A DNA stretch of 64,000 nt from Qingrenia yutianensis (lineage in GTDB: Bacteria > Bacillota > Clostridia > UMGS1810), in the NCBI RefSeq assembly GCF_014385105.1, contig NZ_JACRTE010000006.1, positions 1-64,000 on the forward strand. Reading direction: 5' to 3'. A model generated the notes under the pieces. The model made no database searches. It was not told the DNA's origin and saw nothing but the letters and a program-made list of their open reading frames with translations. Of this stretch, positions 24,545 through 35,664 are shown piece after piece. How positions within the stretch are numbered: the stretch's first letter is position 1; each line of letters begins with the position of its first letter. The position numbers and the translations under genes are program-made.

Positions 24545-26833
24545 CTATAAGACATATTTCCTCGGTGTTATGTTTTCATATTTTTTAAATGTTCTGATAT
24601 AGACCGTTGCACTTGTAAAACCGCATTTTTCGGCAATTTCATCAAGCGTCATTCCGGAATTTTTCAAGAGTTTTTTACTTGCGTCAATTCTTACCCGATT
24701 AACATAATCGAGAAGTTTTTCTCCTGTTTTCTGCTTAAACATTCCCGAAAGATAATATCCTGACATACCAAACTTTTCTTCAGCCGATAAGATACTGAAA
24801 TTTACATCTGTATAGTTATCGGCTACATATTCTTTTATTTCATCTACAAGTTTGCTTGTCTTGTCTATCTCCGCGCCGCCGGGTGAAACCGCCGCACACA
24901 TACCGTTTATAATGTCCTTTAATTCTGAAAGATAATTTCCTATATGGTCGCAGTTTATAAGGCGGTTTATTGCATCCTCCGGCAAAATCTTTTTTCCGCA
25001 CATTGATTCAAGCGACGTGGCAATTTTTATAATTGTTCCCGTCATATCAAACATTGCACATTGAATGTATCTTTTTGAAACGTCATTCTTTCGGCATTGC
25101 AGTTTTTTAAAGTAGTTTTCTGTCCACTCGTTTGCAATGCTGGCGTCACCGGCTTCTATGAGAGTTTTTAGTTTTCCGAGTTCATCATTAGTAATCACCG
25201 AAAAGCCTTCTCCGGCTCTTTTTGAGCTTAATTTTTCCAGTTCAAACACCTCATCATTGCAGTAATACTGCATAGAATTTGTTCTTTGCTTTATTTTGCA
25301 ATAATTATCAAAGCTTTCATTAACGTCGTTGTAAACCGAACCGATAACGGCAAAGAATGTTGTCTTAAACTCATCGGCAATTACATTTACAGCTTTTTCA
25401 CACAGGCTCTGATAACTTCTGTATTCCGATAATTTCTCAAAATTCAAAAGAAGTGCAATAACTCCCGTATCCGCGTCTATAACAAAACAGTCATTATTCT
25501 CTCCGAATAAGTATTCAAGTATGTTTTTCATCGCGTAGTTTGCATATTTGTCATATTTAAGTCTTGATGAAGGTGCGTCGGAATTTGAACGGCAAAAGAG
25601 TATAATGCAAAAATTATCATATTTAAATCTTATATCGCATTCTTCGAGTCTTATCTGCACATTCTCGGCACTGCCGTTTATCAGTCCTTTTATAACATCA
25701 TTTTTCTCGATTGCCCTGTACTTTTCCAACAATGCGCTTTGCTTATTGCTGCGGTCAAAAATAAGTTTCAAATTATCTTCAATATACTTAAATTCATTCT
25801 CGTTTTTCGCTCCCGAACTCCCAATGCTTTCGATAATAGATGCAATGGGCTTATAGTTCTTTTTAAGCAGAATATAAGTCATAATGCTTCCGCAAACAAG
25901 CGTAAACAGTATTCCGGCAAACATATTTTTCTTTGCCCTGTCGCTGCTTTCGCGTATTGCATCAGAAGGAATGGCAAATATATATTTGAGCATTGTTTTT
26001 CCCGACATTCTAAACCAAAATGATGATTTTCCTTTTTTAAAGGAACCGTCAGATGCATACTTGCCAAAATCAGAATTCTCAATAAAATTGTACCGTTTGT
26101 CGTCGCTCACGGTTGACATTATAACCTTTCCGCTCTCATCGATACACATAAGCTCTCCGCCGTTTAAAAATCTCATTTCGGCGCAAAAGTTTTCAAATAC
26201 CGACTGCGGAATAAACTGCATTATAACTCCGCGCTGATACATCCCCACTCTTTTGTAAGGTATCGCAAGAAGTATGCCGTTTTTCTGCGTGCCGAAGCTT
26301 TTTGAATTGAGAGGCACATATGTTTTATCCGTAATAAGCTTTAATTCGTTATTTAAATTATCTGCATATGTGCCGTTGACACCAAGATAAGTCTGCGCGT
26401 AAAAATTAAAATCATAAAGTCCGTATTTCGTGATAACAGCATCGTCGTCATAACGCATAACAATACTTTCCATACCCGAAATCATATCCAGATTTTTAAG
26501 CTGAACACTCAATCTGTAAACATTATTTTGCTCGGTATCGACTGACATATTTTTTTCATAAAGCTGTTGCAGCGAATTGTTTTCAACACATTGCGCAACG
26601 CATATTTCCGCTCTTTCCATAACCTCGTCGGATTTAGCCGCAAGCATTTCTAAAGAACGGTCGTACGACTCGTTTACAGTATTCTCAATTATGCTTATAT
26701 ACCGCACCAGGACCGACGAAAATATCAATGTAGGAACAAAAATGAGCAAAATATAAGATATGGTCCATACCGTTTTAACAGTCGGTTTATTTACAAAAAT
26801 ATTTTTAAATATCTTACCGATTTTTTTAATCAC
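24545..26833 (-). CDS. membrane-bound AraC-family transcriptional regulator
   Basis: A 762-residue one-component regulator. TM1 lies at about 20-45, an extracellular sensor domain at about 50-290, and TM2 at about 300-325 in MFAGILFTLVCGSIMTYILL. A cytoplasmic linker follows, then a C-terminal AraC domain at about 660-762 with the second HTH in LDEIAEKCGFTSATVYIRTF. It should sense an extracellular ligand or a partner protein and activate the operon directly. The start is GTG at 26833 with GGGAGAG seven bases upstream; a TTG two codons earlier is too close to that site. It lies downstream of two SLH-protein genes and upstream of the glycosidases. The same arrangement recurs at 58.1-64 kb. Confidence 0.9.
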   Translation of the reverse strand: MIKKIGKIFKNIFVNKPTVKTVWTISYILLIFVPTLIFSSVLVRYISIIENTVNESYDRSLEMLAAKSDEVMERAEICVAQCVENNSLQQLYEKNMSVDTEQNNVYRLSVQLKNLDMISGMESIVMRYDDDAVITKYGLYDFNFYAQTYLGVNGTYADNLNNELKLITDKTYVPLNSKSFGTQKNGILLAIPYKRVGMYQRGVIMQFIPQSVFENFCAEMRFLNGGELMCIDESGKVIMSTVSDDKRYNFIENSDFGKYASDGSFKKGKSSFWFRMSGKTMLKYIFAIPSDAIRESSDRAKKNMFAGILFTLVCGSIMTYILLKKNYKPIASIIESIGSSGAKNENEFKYIEDNLKLIFDRSNKQSALLEKYRAIEKNDVIKGLINGSAENVQIRLEECDIRFKYDNFCIILFCRSNSDAPSSRLKYDKYANYAMKNILEYLFGENNDCFVIDADTGVIALLLNFEKLSEYRSYQSLCEKAVNVIADEFKTTFFAVIGSVYNDVNESFDNYCKIKQRTNSMQYYCNDEVFELEKLSSKRAGEGFSVITNDELGKLKTLIEAGDASIANEWTENYFKKLQCRKNDVSKRYIQCAMFDMTGTIIKIATSLESMCGKKILPEDAINRLINCDHIGNYLSELKDIINGMCAAVSPGGAEIDKTSKLVDEIKEYVADNYTDVNFSILSAEEKFGMSGYYLSGMFKQKTGEKLLDYVNRVRIDASKKLLKNSGMTLDEIAEKCGFTSATVYIRTFKKYENITPRKYVL

Positions 26834-26866
26834 GCGCAAACTCTCCCATATTTAGTTATATCGGTT

Positions 26867-29392
26867 TTATCTTACAATAAAACCTTCCTGAACAGCATAG
26901 TAACTCTCTCGGAGGAAAACCTCGTCGCCGACATTTACATCGGCAAAAGTTCCCGTCTTAACCTCTTTGCTTTTTGAATCATATATGTAGAAATTCATTT
27001 TCGGCTTTATATAATATGGTTCAACAACGCTTTCGTCATTTGAGTCAACATTTATAAGCAGCGACTCCTCGCCGTACGCCTTAACTCTTCCGTAGGTAAC
27101 AATAAGTTTAGTACCTGCATTGCTTATATTTTTATGATAATACAAACTGCGCTTTTCGGGCGAAAAAAGTGTTCTGACCAAAACAATACGGCAATTATCC
27201 GCACTACTTTCCTCATAAGTAATAACATCGCCCTTTTTTAAATCGGAATATTTTTCCCAGTCGTCGGTATCAATCCAAAGACTGTCTATTTCAAGTCCGT
27301 CGCGGATAAGCGAAAGTGAGATACATTCATCGCCGTTATCATTGATTTTTCTCTTAATTCCGGTTACAACCGAAATACTGTTACTGTCGTTAACTGCGCG
27401 GTTGTTCTGTTTCTCATTTACGACAACTGCTTTTGCAACCTTCGTTTCGCTTAAGTCATATGCCGTAATGTCATATTTTACATCACCGCGGAAGTAATTG
27501 ATGTCGGCAGTGCGGTAAAATATATCAACGTCATCAAACGGCACAACAAAAACTTTTGTTTCGTTGTCTATTATAACCGCATTAAGAAATACATTTGCTC
27601 CCGATTTATACTGGACATCAAGAAAAGTTCCGCCGTCCGAAAGTGAATTCAATGATGAAGTATTCTCGCCGTTTGCGGTGTCAATATCGGTTATTTCGCC
27701 GTCGGAGTTTGTTTTAAAACGTATAAGCGTTCCAATGCCCACTGCACCCGTCACATCAGAATCTTTCTTTTGTTTCGTGTCGATATTTACCTTTTTTGAG
27801 CACAAAAGTTTTTGGTCGGAATAAGAATCGTACATAAGGTGCAAATACACCTTTTTACCGTCATCGTCCGCACAGTATGCGTCGCGTACATAAGCGTATT
27901 TCAAACGTTCGTTATTGTCCGATGCGACTATTTTTCCGAGAATATTTTTATAAAAGCTGCCGCTCTCGCCAATCTTTGTATCCAGGCGGCTCCGCGGTGC
28001 ATTCACTGTTTTATATTCTATCCCGTTAATCACAATACCGTCGTCCGAAACCTCATCTATCTTTCCGTTTACGGCACCGCGTGTTATGTCAATTCTGCAG
28101 TAATACATTCCGTCAATAATATGACTTTTTGCGACAGACAGAACATCCCAGTCGGATATGACATCCCATTCTGCCTTTCCGCCGTTCAAATACAACGAAT
28201 ATTCGCAGTCTTTGTCATCAATGTTTATGTTTCCGTCGTTAAAACGCAAGGCAATGCTCTTACCTGCATCGCTGTACGAAAGCGCAACGTAATCTTCATA
28301 TGACATAACCTTTATTACGTCAATTTTGTTATCATTATTGTTATCAATAAGTGTAACCGTACCGTTTGAAATTAAAACATCTGACATTTTCCATTTTTTG
28401 TACGATATATTATTGTAAATTAAATCCGCGCCTGCATCAACGGTTACTTTCCGCGTTTTTCCGCCGTCGGAAGAATATTCTATTTTATAATCCGCCACAC
28501 TCTCTATTTCATCGTCCGCAAGCACTATTTCGTTGTTTCCGCTTTCCTCGTATATGCAGATTATCTCATCCGGGGAATTTGCATTTTCCCTTGCATAATA
28601 TACAACTGTTTTGCCGAATAAATCCTCGGGAATGTCAATTTCGGTTTTGTATTTTGTTCCGTCAACGGTGATAAATCCGTTCTTTCCCGTACCGTTTCCC
28701 ACAAGTGAGGTTTTGTCGTTTGCGTCATATACACCGCTGTGCTGTGCAACACCGAAGTATTCCTCTATAACGGTTTTATCACTTTTCAGTTTATATGTAC
28801 CGTCATTCGAATATTCATCACCCGAATATGCATTTGAAAGAAGGGTGTTATATAAAATTTCAACAAGCTGATTTTCATTTATTCCGTCCGAAAATTCTAT
28901 ATTTCCGAAAAGATTTTGACGCGCCGCAAACGCAGAATATGCGCCCGCCGAACTTTGCGCAACAGGCAAATATCCCGTAACACCAAGCAATATTTTGGAC
29001 ATTTCATCTGCCGTTATGTTGTCGTCGGGTCTGAAAAATCAGCTGCCGTCACCCGATACTATTTTTTGACCGTATAAAAATGCAATGTAAGGATACTCCT
29101 CGTCGTTAATTGCTACATCGGAAAACGGCAAAACCGTGTCACTGTTCAGTTTAAAATCCGCACTCAACATCATCCTTGCGGCATACATTGCAAACTGTGC
29201 ACGCGTGACTTTTTTTGATGAGTTCGGCACAAAATCACTTGAAGTAATACCGAGTGCCGAAGTAAGTTTAAGAGCATTTACTTCGCTGTATACATCAACA
29301 TCTTTCGCATATACAAAAGAAAAATTGGCAGAAAACATAAGCGTCACGGCAAGAAAAATTATATGCAGTTTAATTCTGTTGTTTTTCTTCAT
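26867..29392 (-). pseudogene. N-terminal SLH-domain surface protein, interrupted by an in-frame TGA
   Basis: A signal peptide (about residues 1-29) precedes two SLH motifs, then about 700 residues of probable beta-rich domains without a family I recognise. The gene begins at 29392 behind GGAGG. An in-frame TGA at 29039-29041 falls inside the second SLH repeat. The text reads KIVSGDGS, stop, FFRPDDNITADEM with no frame change. Aligned with other SLH repeats in this window (ISGDENGNFAP), the stop takes the place of the conserved glycine, so a single GGA to TGA change would explain it. Without the stop it is 841 residues, close to its 870-residue counterpart at 60281-62893. It may be a real nonsense mutation, a sequencing error or readthrough. 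Confidence 0.85.
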
Positions 29393-29406
29393 AAATTACA
29401 CCTCCG

Positions 29407-32400
29407 TCAGTTGTTTAAAGAAAGAATTACGGATATAACTTTTGCTGCCTCTGCCCTTGTTGCGAAATTCATCGGAGCAAAATTTCCGTTTTCATCACCA
29501 CTTATTATTCCGGCCTTAAATATTTCGGATACACTTTCTTTTGCATAATTCGTTACCTTTCCGAAATCGTTTAGATTTATACCGTCATAATCAGACTCAA
29601 CTGTAATTCTGCCGTTTATAATACGGTAAATTATAACTGCCATATCCTGACGGGTAATCTTTTCATTCGGTGCAAAAAGACTTTCCGAAATTTCGTTTAC
29701 AGCTCCGTTTCTGACTGCGGACGCGACAAATGGATAATACCAATCATCATTTGCACAGTCGGAAAAGTTAACCTCCGCATTCCCGTCATACATACCGAAC
29801 GCAAGAACTGTCATTTTGACAAATTCCGCACGTGTAAGTTCATTATCGGGTTTAAAAGTGCCGTCATCAAAACCGTTTATAATTCCTTTTTTGCAAAGGT
29901 CATAAATATAATCTTTCGCCCAGTTGCTTTCATCTACGTCAGTAAATTTAACATTGTCGTCATCTTTCGGTTCGTCGGACGGTACCGTTGGTGCGACGCT
30001 TATTGTACCGCCTTTTGTACCGCCTCCGCCGCCGCTGCTTTTGCCGGAACCCGAATTCATAAGGCTATACTGCGATTGTGTTTCAGCATAAAACTTACTT
30101 GCAATGTCCGATTTTTGTGTAAACACCGCTGACTGCATTGCTTTAAAAACATTTGCCTGCCTTGTCTCACCGAGCGACACAAATTTAACATCGGTTAAAT
30201 CGATTTTCAAAATATCCTTGTAATAACCGCACAACTCGGCAATATCACCCCACGAAGAATTATTGTATAAATAAAGAATTACCGCATCATTTACGGCAAT
30301 ACCTATTTCGTCCGGTTCCGAAAAATTCTTCTTTTCGCAAAGTTTATCAAAAACCGCCTTTTTTCCGTCATCGCCGAGCGCCTTATACGCATAATTTTCG
30401 TTTAAATCAATTTTTAATTTTTCAGCATATTTTACAACAAGCAAATCAAAATTATCCGCGTCCGATAAATTGAATTCATCACATATCTTTGCATCTGCAA
30501 CCGCGTTTTCAAAAGCTGAAACCAAATCGGCGACGGATGCAAATTTTGTCTTTGCAAGCGCTTTATCAACATACGATTTGTTTATAAGCGCCGTATACTG
30601 CTCAAGCTTGCCGCCGAATATAACAGATGCCTTTATATTGCCGTTTATAAGGATTTTTTCACTCAACGCGTCCGAAACATCATTCTCGGAAGCAGTTTCA
30701 AACCACTCTGCCGCTTTGTCGATTACTGACTCGTCAAAGTAATCAAAACCTGCGGTCTGATAAGTGTTTAGTTCCTCATCAAACACATAAAGGGTGAAAT
30801 ACGTGTATTTGTCAGCATTACAGGGAACAAATTCAAATAAAAACGTTCCGTCCGGCGACGCGGTAATTAAATCCGCAAAACAAACGGAATTTAAAGAAAA
30901 ACCGCCTTTTCCGCCGACAACTGCCGCAAAGAATCTTTGTCCCATTCCACCCTTTAATCTTCCGCTTGCCTCTATAACAGATTTTTCATAGTTTACAACA
31001 GCATTGATTTTGCCGTATTCTCCGCCCTCGGCAAGGGTATCGCTTCCGGAAAGATTTCCGGTAAGCGGTTTATAACTTTGCCTGTCAACCGCAAACACTT
31101 TAAGAGAGTATTTGCCGTCGTCCAAAACTTCAATATTTTCGCTTATTTCGTCCGAAACAGCATTTTTCGCAAGCAAAACATCAACAGATTTCACATCGAT
31201 ACACGCTTTGCTTTCATCATTTAAAACGGCAAAAAAAAGTGTTGCATCAACTGCTTCGGAACGGTTTTTAAGCCTCATCTTTATAACATTTTCGCCCTTC
31301 GAAATACCATTTCTCGGTTCACCGTCTTTGCTGTAAATTCCGAAATCATCAGCCGACAGCACATCGCTTTGCACCATATAAACAGTATAAACATTGGTAT
31401 TTGCGTATGAACCGTACTTATTGATAATGTCAGATTTATACGTATTTACGGTTAAATTAACTGTCCGCACGCCGTTTTGGTTATCTTCCGTTTCCGTTTC
31501 GACATCGGCAAAAATACTATGACTTGTTACTATTTCCTCGTCAGGGTCGTCAGTTCTTATCATATATCTGTTTACATTCGGGTCAAAACCCTCCGGCAAT
31601 TTGCCGCCGACACTGATTTCCGAAAGTTTTGGCTGTTCAATGTACTCAATTATCGCATTTTCTGTATTCTGCGCATCAAGATATTCAAATTCCGTACCGA
31701 AGTTATATACGGAAAATCCGCCGAGATATGTAGTCTGTCCCGGCTGACCTGCATTAAGAACAAATCTTAATGCAGAAAAATCTTTACCCGATGCCGAGTA
31801 ACCTGTCGAGTCAATTTTAAAAATCTGAAAGCATTTGTACCACACATCATTTTCAAGTGTCTGTTCGTTTTTTATACCTGCAAATGCATTAACGGTATTT
31901 CCGCCGTTGCTTCCGTTAGCAGTGCAATATTGCAATAATCCGCTCACACGCGGATTTGTGCCCTCATCTGCCGTCACTGCCTTTACATAATATGTAACCG
32001 CGACATAACTGTTCTCCTCATTCAAAACAAACGGAACATTGTTTCGTATTCCGCAAGTTCCGAGCGCCGAACCGCTTTTACATACCGCAACCTTTGCACT
32101 TGTTACAGGTGATGTTATATCAGAACTGAAATCTTTTGACATAGGTGCGGAGGTGTCGAGATAACTCGAACCAAAGCGCGCAATAACATTGTCGCCGCCG
32201 CTCAAAAGCGCGGGTGCACCGTCATTGTCTGCCAAAACAAAACCGTCTGCCTCACAATAATCTTCATTACTTATCTCGCTGTCAAGGTATTCTTCAAAGA
32301 CGCTTTCTTCGGTGTATAAATCATCATTGTTAAGTACGTTGCTTTCGCCGAAAACGCACGGTGCAAGCAAATTGACCGCAAGAGCGCCGATTATAATTTC

Positions 32401-32418
32401 TGAAATAAATTTCTTCAT
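29407..32418 (-). CDS. surface protein with N-terminal carbohydrate-binding-like module and three C-terminal SLH domains
   Basis: A 1003-residue secreted protein. The signal peptide spans about 1-25. A jelly-roll-like module at about 65-250 ends in GQPGQTTYLGGFSVYNFGT, a signature shared with two other proteins of this operon. A cadherin-like beta region and a helical segment follow at about 570-780, then the flexible linker GSGKSSGGGGGTKGG. Three SLH repeats (about 820-1003) bind pyruvylated cell-wall polymer. It probably displays a sugar-binding part at the cell surface. GAGGT precedes the ATG. The next gene starts 14 bases after its stop. The partial protein at the right edge of the window has the same C-terminal plan. 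Confidence 0.88.
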   Translation of the reverse strand: MKKFISEIIIGALAVNLLAPCVFGESNVLNNDDLYTEESVFEEYLDSEISNEDYCEADGFVLADNDGAPALLSGGDNVIARFGSSYLDTSAPMSKDFSSDITSPVTSAKVAVCKSGSALGTCGIRNNVPFVLNEENSYVAVTYYVKAVTADEGTNPRVSGLLQYCTANGSNGGNTVNAFAGIKNEQTLENDVWYKCFQIFKIDSTGYSASGKDFSALRFVLNAGQPGQTTYLGGFSVYNFGTEFEYLDAQNTENAIIEYIEQPKLSEISVGGKLPEGFDPNVNRYMIRTDDPDEEIVTSHSIFADVETETEDNQNGVRTVNLTVNTYKSDIINKYGSYANTNVYTVYMVQSDVLSADDFGIYSKDGEPRNGISKGENVIKMRLKNRSEAVDATLFFAVLNDESKACIDVKSVDVLLAKNAVSDEISENIEVLDDGKYSLKVFAVDRQSYKPLTGNLSGSDTLAEGGEYGKINAVVNYEKSVIEASGRLKGGMGQRFFAAVVGGKGGFSLNSVCFADLITASPDGTFLFEFVPCNADKYTYFTLYVFDEELNTYQTAGFDYFDESVIDKAAEWFETASENDVSDALSEKILINGNIKASVIFGGKLEQYTALINKSYVDKALAKTKFASVADLVSAFENAVADAKICDEFNLSDADNFDLLVVKYAEKLKIDLNENYAYKALGDDGKKAVFDKLCEKKNFSEPDEIGIAVNDAVILYLYNNSSWGDIAELCGYYKDILKIDLTDVKFVSLGETRQANVFKAMQSAVFTQKSDIASKFYAETQSQYSLMNSGSGKSSGGGGGTKGGTISVAPTVPSDEPKDDDNVKFTDVDESNWAKDYIYDLCKKGIINGFDDGTFKPDNELTRAEFVKMTVLAFGMYDGNAEVNFSDCANDDWYYPFVASAVRNGAVNEISESLFAPNEKITRQDMAVIIYRIINGRITVESDYDGINLNDFGKVTNYAKESVSEIFKAGIISGDENGNFAPMNFATRAEAAKVISVILSLNN

Positions 32419-32487
32419 TGCGTTACCTCAATTCGTATAGGCTTTTTGCCGCCGCTTAAATTTGCGGCGGCAAAATAATATATTGTT

Positions 32488-35400
32488 CTATTCTAAAATG
32501 TCAGCTTTTTGTATAGGGAATATCGAATTTATACCGTTCCATACAAATACCTTTACACGGCATCCTTCACTGGGAATATTTGATGTCAGAGAGAATGTAT
32601 TTTCGTCTTTGGAGTCGAGCGAAACTGTTTTAATTACTGTGTCTGTCAGAGCTCCGCTGTTATCATATACTGCCAAAATCAAAGTTGCACTCTTTGTGTC
32701 AAGACTTCCGGAGCAAAGATTAACCTCTGCCGTAATATCACCGGTTTTCGGCGCGGAAATCTTATTTTTCGCATTAACCGCTGCATTATATGCGGCGGGT
32801 GTTGTGATATTATAATTGTTTTCCAAAAGATAACCAACCGTATTCTCAAAAGCGGTTCTTGAATCGGTATCCCAATTTGCAGTATGTCCCTGAATTACAA
32901 TACACTCCGCATTTTCAAAATTTCCGATATTCTTCTTAAACTCATCAAAACTTGCGACGCCTGTTTTAGCCTCAATGTTACATCTGTCAGAGAAATTCAT
33001 CTGATTTTCCGCCGTATTTTTTATACCGAACATATTGTTTTCAAAGCCAAGTGCATTAAGTGCCTTCGACGTTACAACCGTGCTGTTGTTAAACGGCGAA
33101 CCGAAGGTTTTTGTAACTATACCGTGCGTATTTAAAAGCGTAAGATATTTATTAAGAGAATCATACTGTTCGGTATATGATGCTGTGCTATATTCTTGTT
33201 CGGTATGATAATATCCGTGACAGAAAAGTTCTATGCCGTATTCATCCTGCCATTTTTTGATTGTATTCCAATCGTTTTCAGAAGCATTTTCCCAATCCGT
33301 TCCGATTATACCGAATGCCGCGGTTATTCCCTTGCTGTGCAAATATTCTGCGGCATATCCGAAATCAGCAATAGTTTCGGGTCTTAAATCGTCAAGACGG
33401 AAAATTGCATTTTTTGCACTCATTGCATAGTAGTTAACCGCGTCTGCAAAAATCTCTTTTTTTGCATTTTCGCTTTTTATATTGTAGCTTATTTCATCGC
33501 CGTTCGCAGCTGTGAGAGTTATTTTTCCGTCAGAAATTTTGGTTGATATAAACGGATATTTTGCATATGCGCTTACCTTTGATATATCAAAAATTTCATC
33601 TTTTGCAAGCTTTGCGGTATATGTATCACCAGTGATTTGCATAGCCTTGGTGTTATACGACGCACCGAGAATGTCTTTGTTCTGCGAAATTGCATATGCA
33701 TCTGATACCGCAATGTTTCCGAGATTATAAAGCATTACGTCCGCAATGTGTGTTGTCTGACCTTTAAGACCTATCTGAAGCTGAATTCTGTATGCAGATT
33801 CCGACGGAATTTTAAATATATACGCATAACGTTTCCAATTTGAGGTTATCTCGTCGCCCGTTTTATTTTCGATTCCGTCATTTCCGATACTGTAAACAAT
33901 CGGTCCGCCGCTTTGCGTAGACTGAATAAGCGGTGAAATCATTGCTGTTGAAATGTCGCCTGTTGAAAGTTTGCTGTTATCCATATCTCCTTTTGCCCAA
34001 TATGTGAGCAACAAAACATCACCGGTATTCACCAAGTCGTTTAAAATATTGGCATTTCTTGCGCTGTACTTTCCTATTACAGATTTTTCTGTATCGCTGT
34101 AGGCTCCGTTTTCGGTGTATACATATTCGGTGCTGAAAGGTACATTGTTGTCGGAAACAGCCTGTTCAGCTACAGTTACGCTTCCGCCTTTGCTCATTTT
34201 GTTTGAAGAAAGCAAATTTTCGATATCGTTATCAAACAAAGCCTTTATTTCACTGTCCGAAAAAGACGCGTCACACCTGTAAATTTCAAAATCCGATATG
34301 TAAGTAACCTGTCCGTGATAGCCGAGCGCAAGTGTAATTCGTGTACCCTCGGTTCCGTCTGCCTGAACTTTATCTAATGTAATTACGGTTGAGTATTTTT
34401 TCCAAACGTCCGAAAGCGTGAAAACATCACCGCTGTAGCTTGTCGAAAGTCCGCCTCCGGATTTTTCGCTCTGCAATGCAGGCTGAATTTTACATTCATT
34501 GCCGTATTTTGAATACGCTCTGGCATAGAACGAAATATAAACCTTGTCGCCTGTTGTAAGATTATTTGAATTTACAAGATACGAACTTGACAGCTGACCG
34601 CGGAAAATCGATTTTCCTTTTTCGCTTTCGGTATAATTTGCATCATTGCCATAGAATTTCATAGCAAATTCTTTTTCACCGTCATTTTCAATTTTCGGAC
34701 GCGAATTGCCCCTGTGTTTAACATCGGCCATTGTCCACGCACCCGAATCATAAGTTTCTGCAAACATAGATGTATACGGTTCTTTAACAGAAACGGTGTA
34801 TGTTCTTGTATCGGCAGGTTCGGTATTCAAAACTCCCGCCGTATAAGCTTTAGTCACAATAACCGTTTTTCCTGCATTTGAATTGTCATAGGAAACATCG
34901 CAAAGTGCGTTTGCTGCCGCACCTACTCCCAAAGACGTATCCACAGTATAATTATAAGTGTTTTTGTCGAAGCCGTCAATAACAGCACCGCCGTTTGTTA
35001 TGCTTTTAAGACCTGCATCTGAAACGTAAGTTTTTATTTCATCCAATGTGTAATCGGTTCCGAAATTGCAAACTTTAACTCCGCCGACATACGTTTTCTG
35101 ACCGTAGTTTCCGGCAGATACAACAAAACGAAGATTATTGTTTCCCGCAGTTTCAATTTTAAAGATTTGTATTGCTTTGTACCATACGTTTTCTTTCAAT
35201 ACAGTTTCACTTTTCAAAAAATTTCCGTCCGCATAAATATTGCTGTTACCTGACGTATCTTGAATTGCGGCGGTTATTGAATGTGTACCGCCTTGCGCCA
35301 TAATGTAATATGACACCACAATATACGAATTTGCCGCACTTACACTAAATTGACCGTTTGTATTGTTACGTATGCCGAAATTTCCTATCTTTGATTCCGA

Positions 35401-35637
35401 ATTCGTGCAATCCGCACCAACAACATCAGCTGTCGGAGCGCCGCTTATGCCTGTCGTTATCATACTGCCGTAGTTTGCCCCAAAACGAACGATATTTTCT
35501 GCATTTCCTGCATTTTCAATTAAAGTCGGTTCGCTTTTTTCTGCCGCGAACACCTCAAATGTCAACCCCTGAAACGACATTATAAAAACCGCTATCGCCA
35601 GCAAAATGCTGACTTTTACACTACTTTTCTTTTTCAT
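32488..35637 (-). CDS. secreted multidomain polysaccharide deacetylase-like protein
   Basis: A 1049-residue exported protein. The signal peptide spans about 1-32. Three jelly-roll-like modules lie at about 45-195, 295-475 and 480-650, each ending in a GxxGQxTxI...Y pattern (GNYGQKTYVGGVKVCNFG, GYHGQVTYISDFEIY, GLKGQTTHIADVMLYNLG). A polysaccharide-deacetylase (CE4-like) NodB domain follows at about 740-945: the metal ligands would be the aspartates in IFRLDDLRPE and the histidines in FCHGYYHTEQ. A final beta domain closes the protein. No SLH domain is present, so it may be free or bound through its modules. It probably removes acetyl groups from the target glycan or from the wall. AAGGAG lies before the ATG. 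Confidence 0.85.
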   Translation of the reverse strand: MKKKSSVKVSILLAIAVFIMSFQGLTFEVFAAEKSEPTLIENAGNAENIVRFGANYGSMITTGISGAPTADVVGADCTNSESKIGNFGIRNNTNGQFSVSAANSYIVVSYYIMAQGGTHSITAAIQDTSGNSNIYADGNFLKSETVLKENVWYKAIQIFKIETAGNNNLRFVVSAGNYGQKTYVGGVKVCNFGTDYTLDEIKTYVSDAGLKSITNGGAVIDGFDKNTYNYTVDTSLGVGAAANALCDVSYDNSNAGKTVIVTKAYTAGVLNTEPADTRTYTVSVKEPYTSMFAETYDSGAWTMADVKHRGNSRPKIENDGEKEFAMKFYGNDANYTESEKGKSIFRGQLSSSYLVNSNNLTTGDKVYISFYARAYSKYGNECKIQPALQSEKSGGGLSTSYSGDVFTLSDVWKKYSTVITLDKVQADGTEGTRITLALGYHGQVTYISDFEIYRCDASFSDSEIKALFDNDIENLLSSNKMSKGGSVTVAEQAVSDNNVPFSTEYVYTENGAYSDTEKSVIGKYSARNANILNDLVNTGDVLLLTYWAKGDMDNSKLSTGDISTAMISPLIQSTQSGGPIVYSIGNDGIENKTGDEITSNWKRYAYIFKIPSESAYRIQLQIGLKGQTTHIADVMLYNLGNIAVSDAYAISQNKDILGASYNTKAMQITGDTYTAKLAKDEIFDISKVSAYAKYPFISTKISDGKITLTAANGDEISYNIKSENAKKEIFADAVNYYAMSAKNAIFRLDDLRPETIADFGYAAEYLHSKGITAAFGIIGTDWENASENDWNTIKKWQDEYGIELFCHGYYHTEQEYSTASYTEQYDSLNKYLTLLNTHGIVTKTFGSPFNNSTVVTSKALNALGFENNMFGIKNTAENQMNFSDRCNIEAKTGVASFDEFKKNIGNFENAECIVIQGHTANWDTDSRTAFENTVGYLLENNYNITTPAAYNAAVNAKNKISAPKTGDITAEVNLCSGSLDTKSATLILAVYDNSGALTDTVIKTVSLDSKDENTFSLTSNIPSEGCRVKVFVWNGINSIFPIQKADILE

Positions 35638-35664
35638 AATCGTTCTCCTTATTTTTTTATTGTT

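Noticed and set aside
29039..29041. Selenocysteine or a changed genetic code at the TGA
   Set aside because: The position is a structural glycine in SLH repeats, there is no plausible selenoprotein context, and several tightly overlapping genes here end in TGA.
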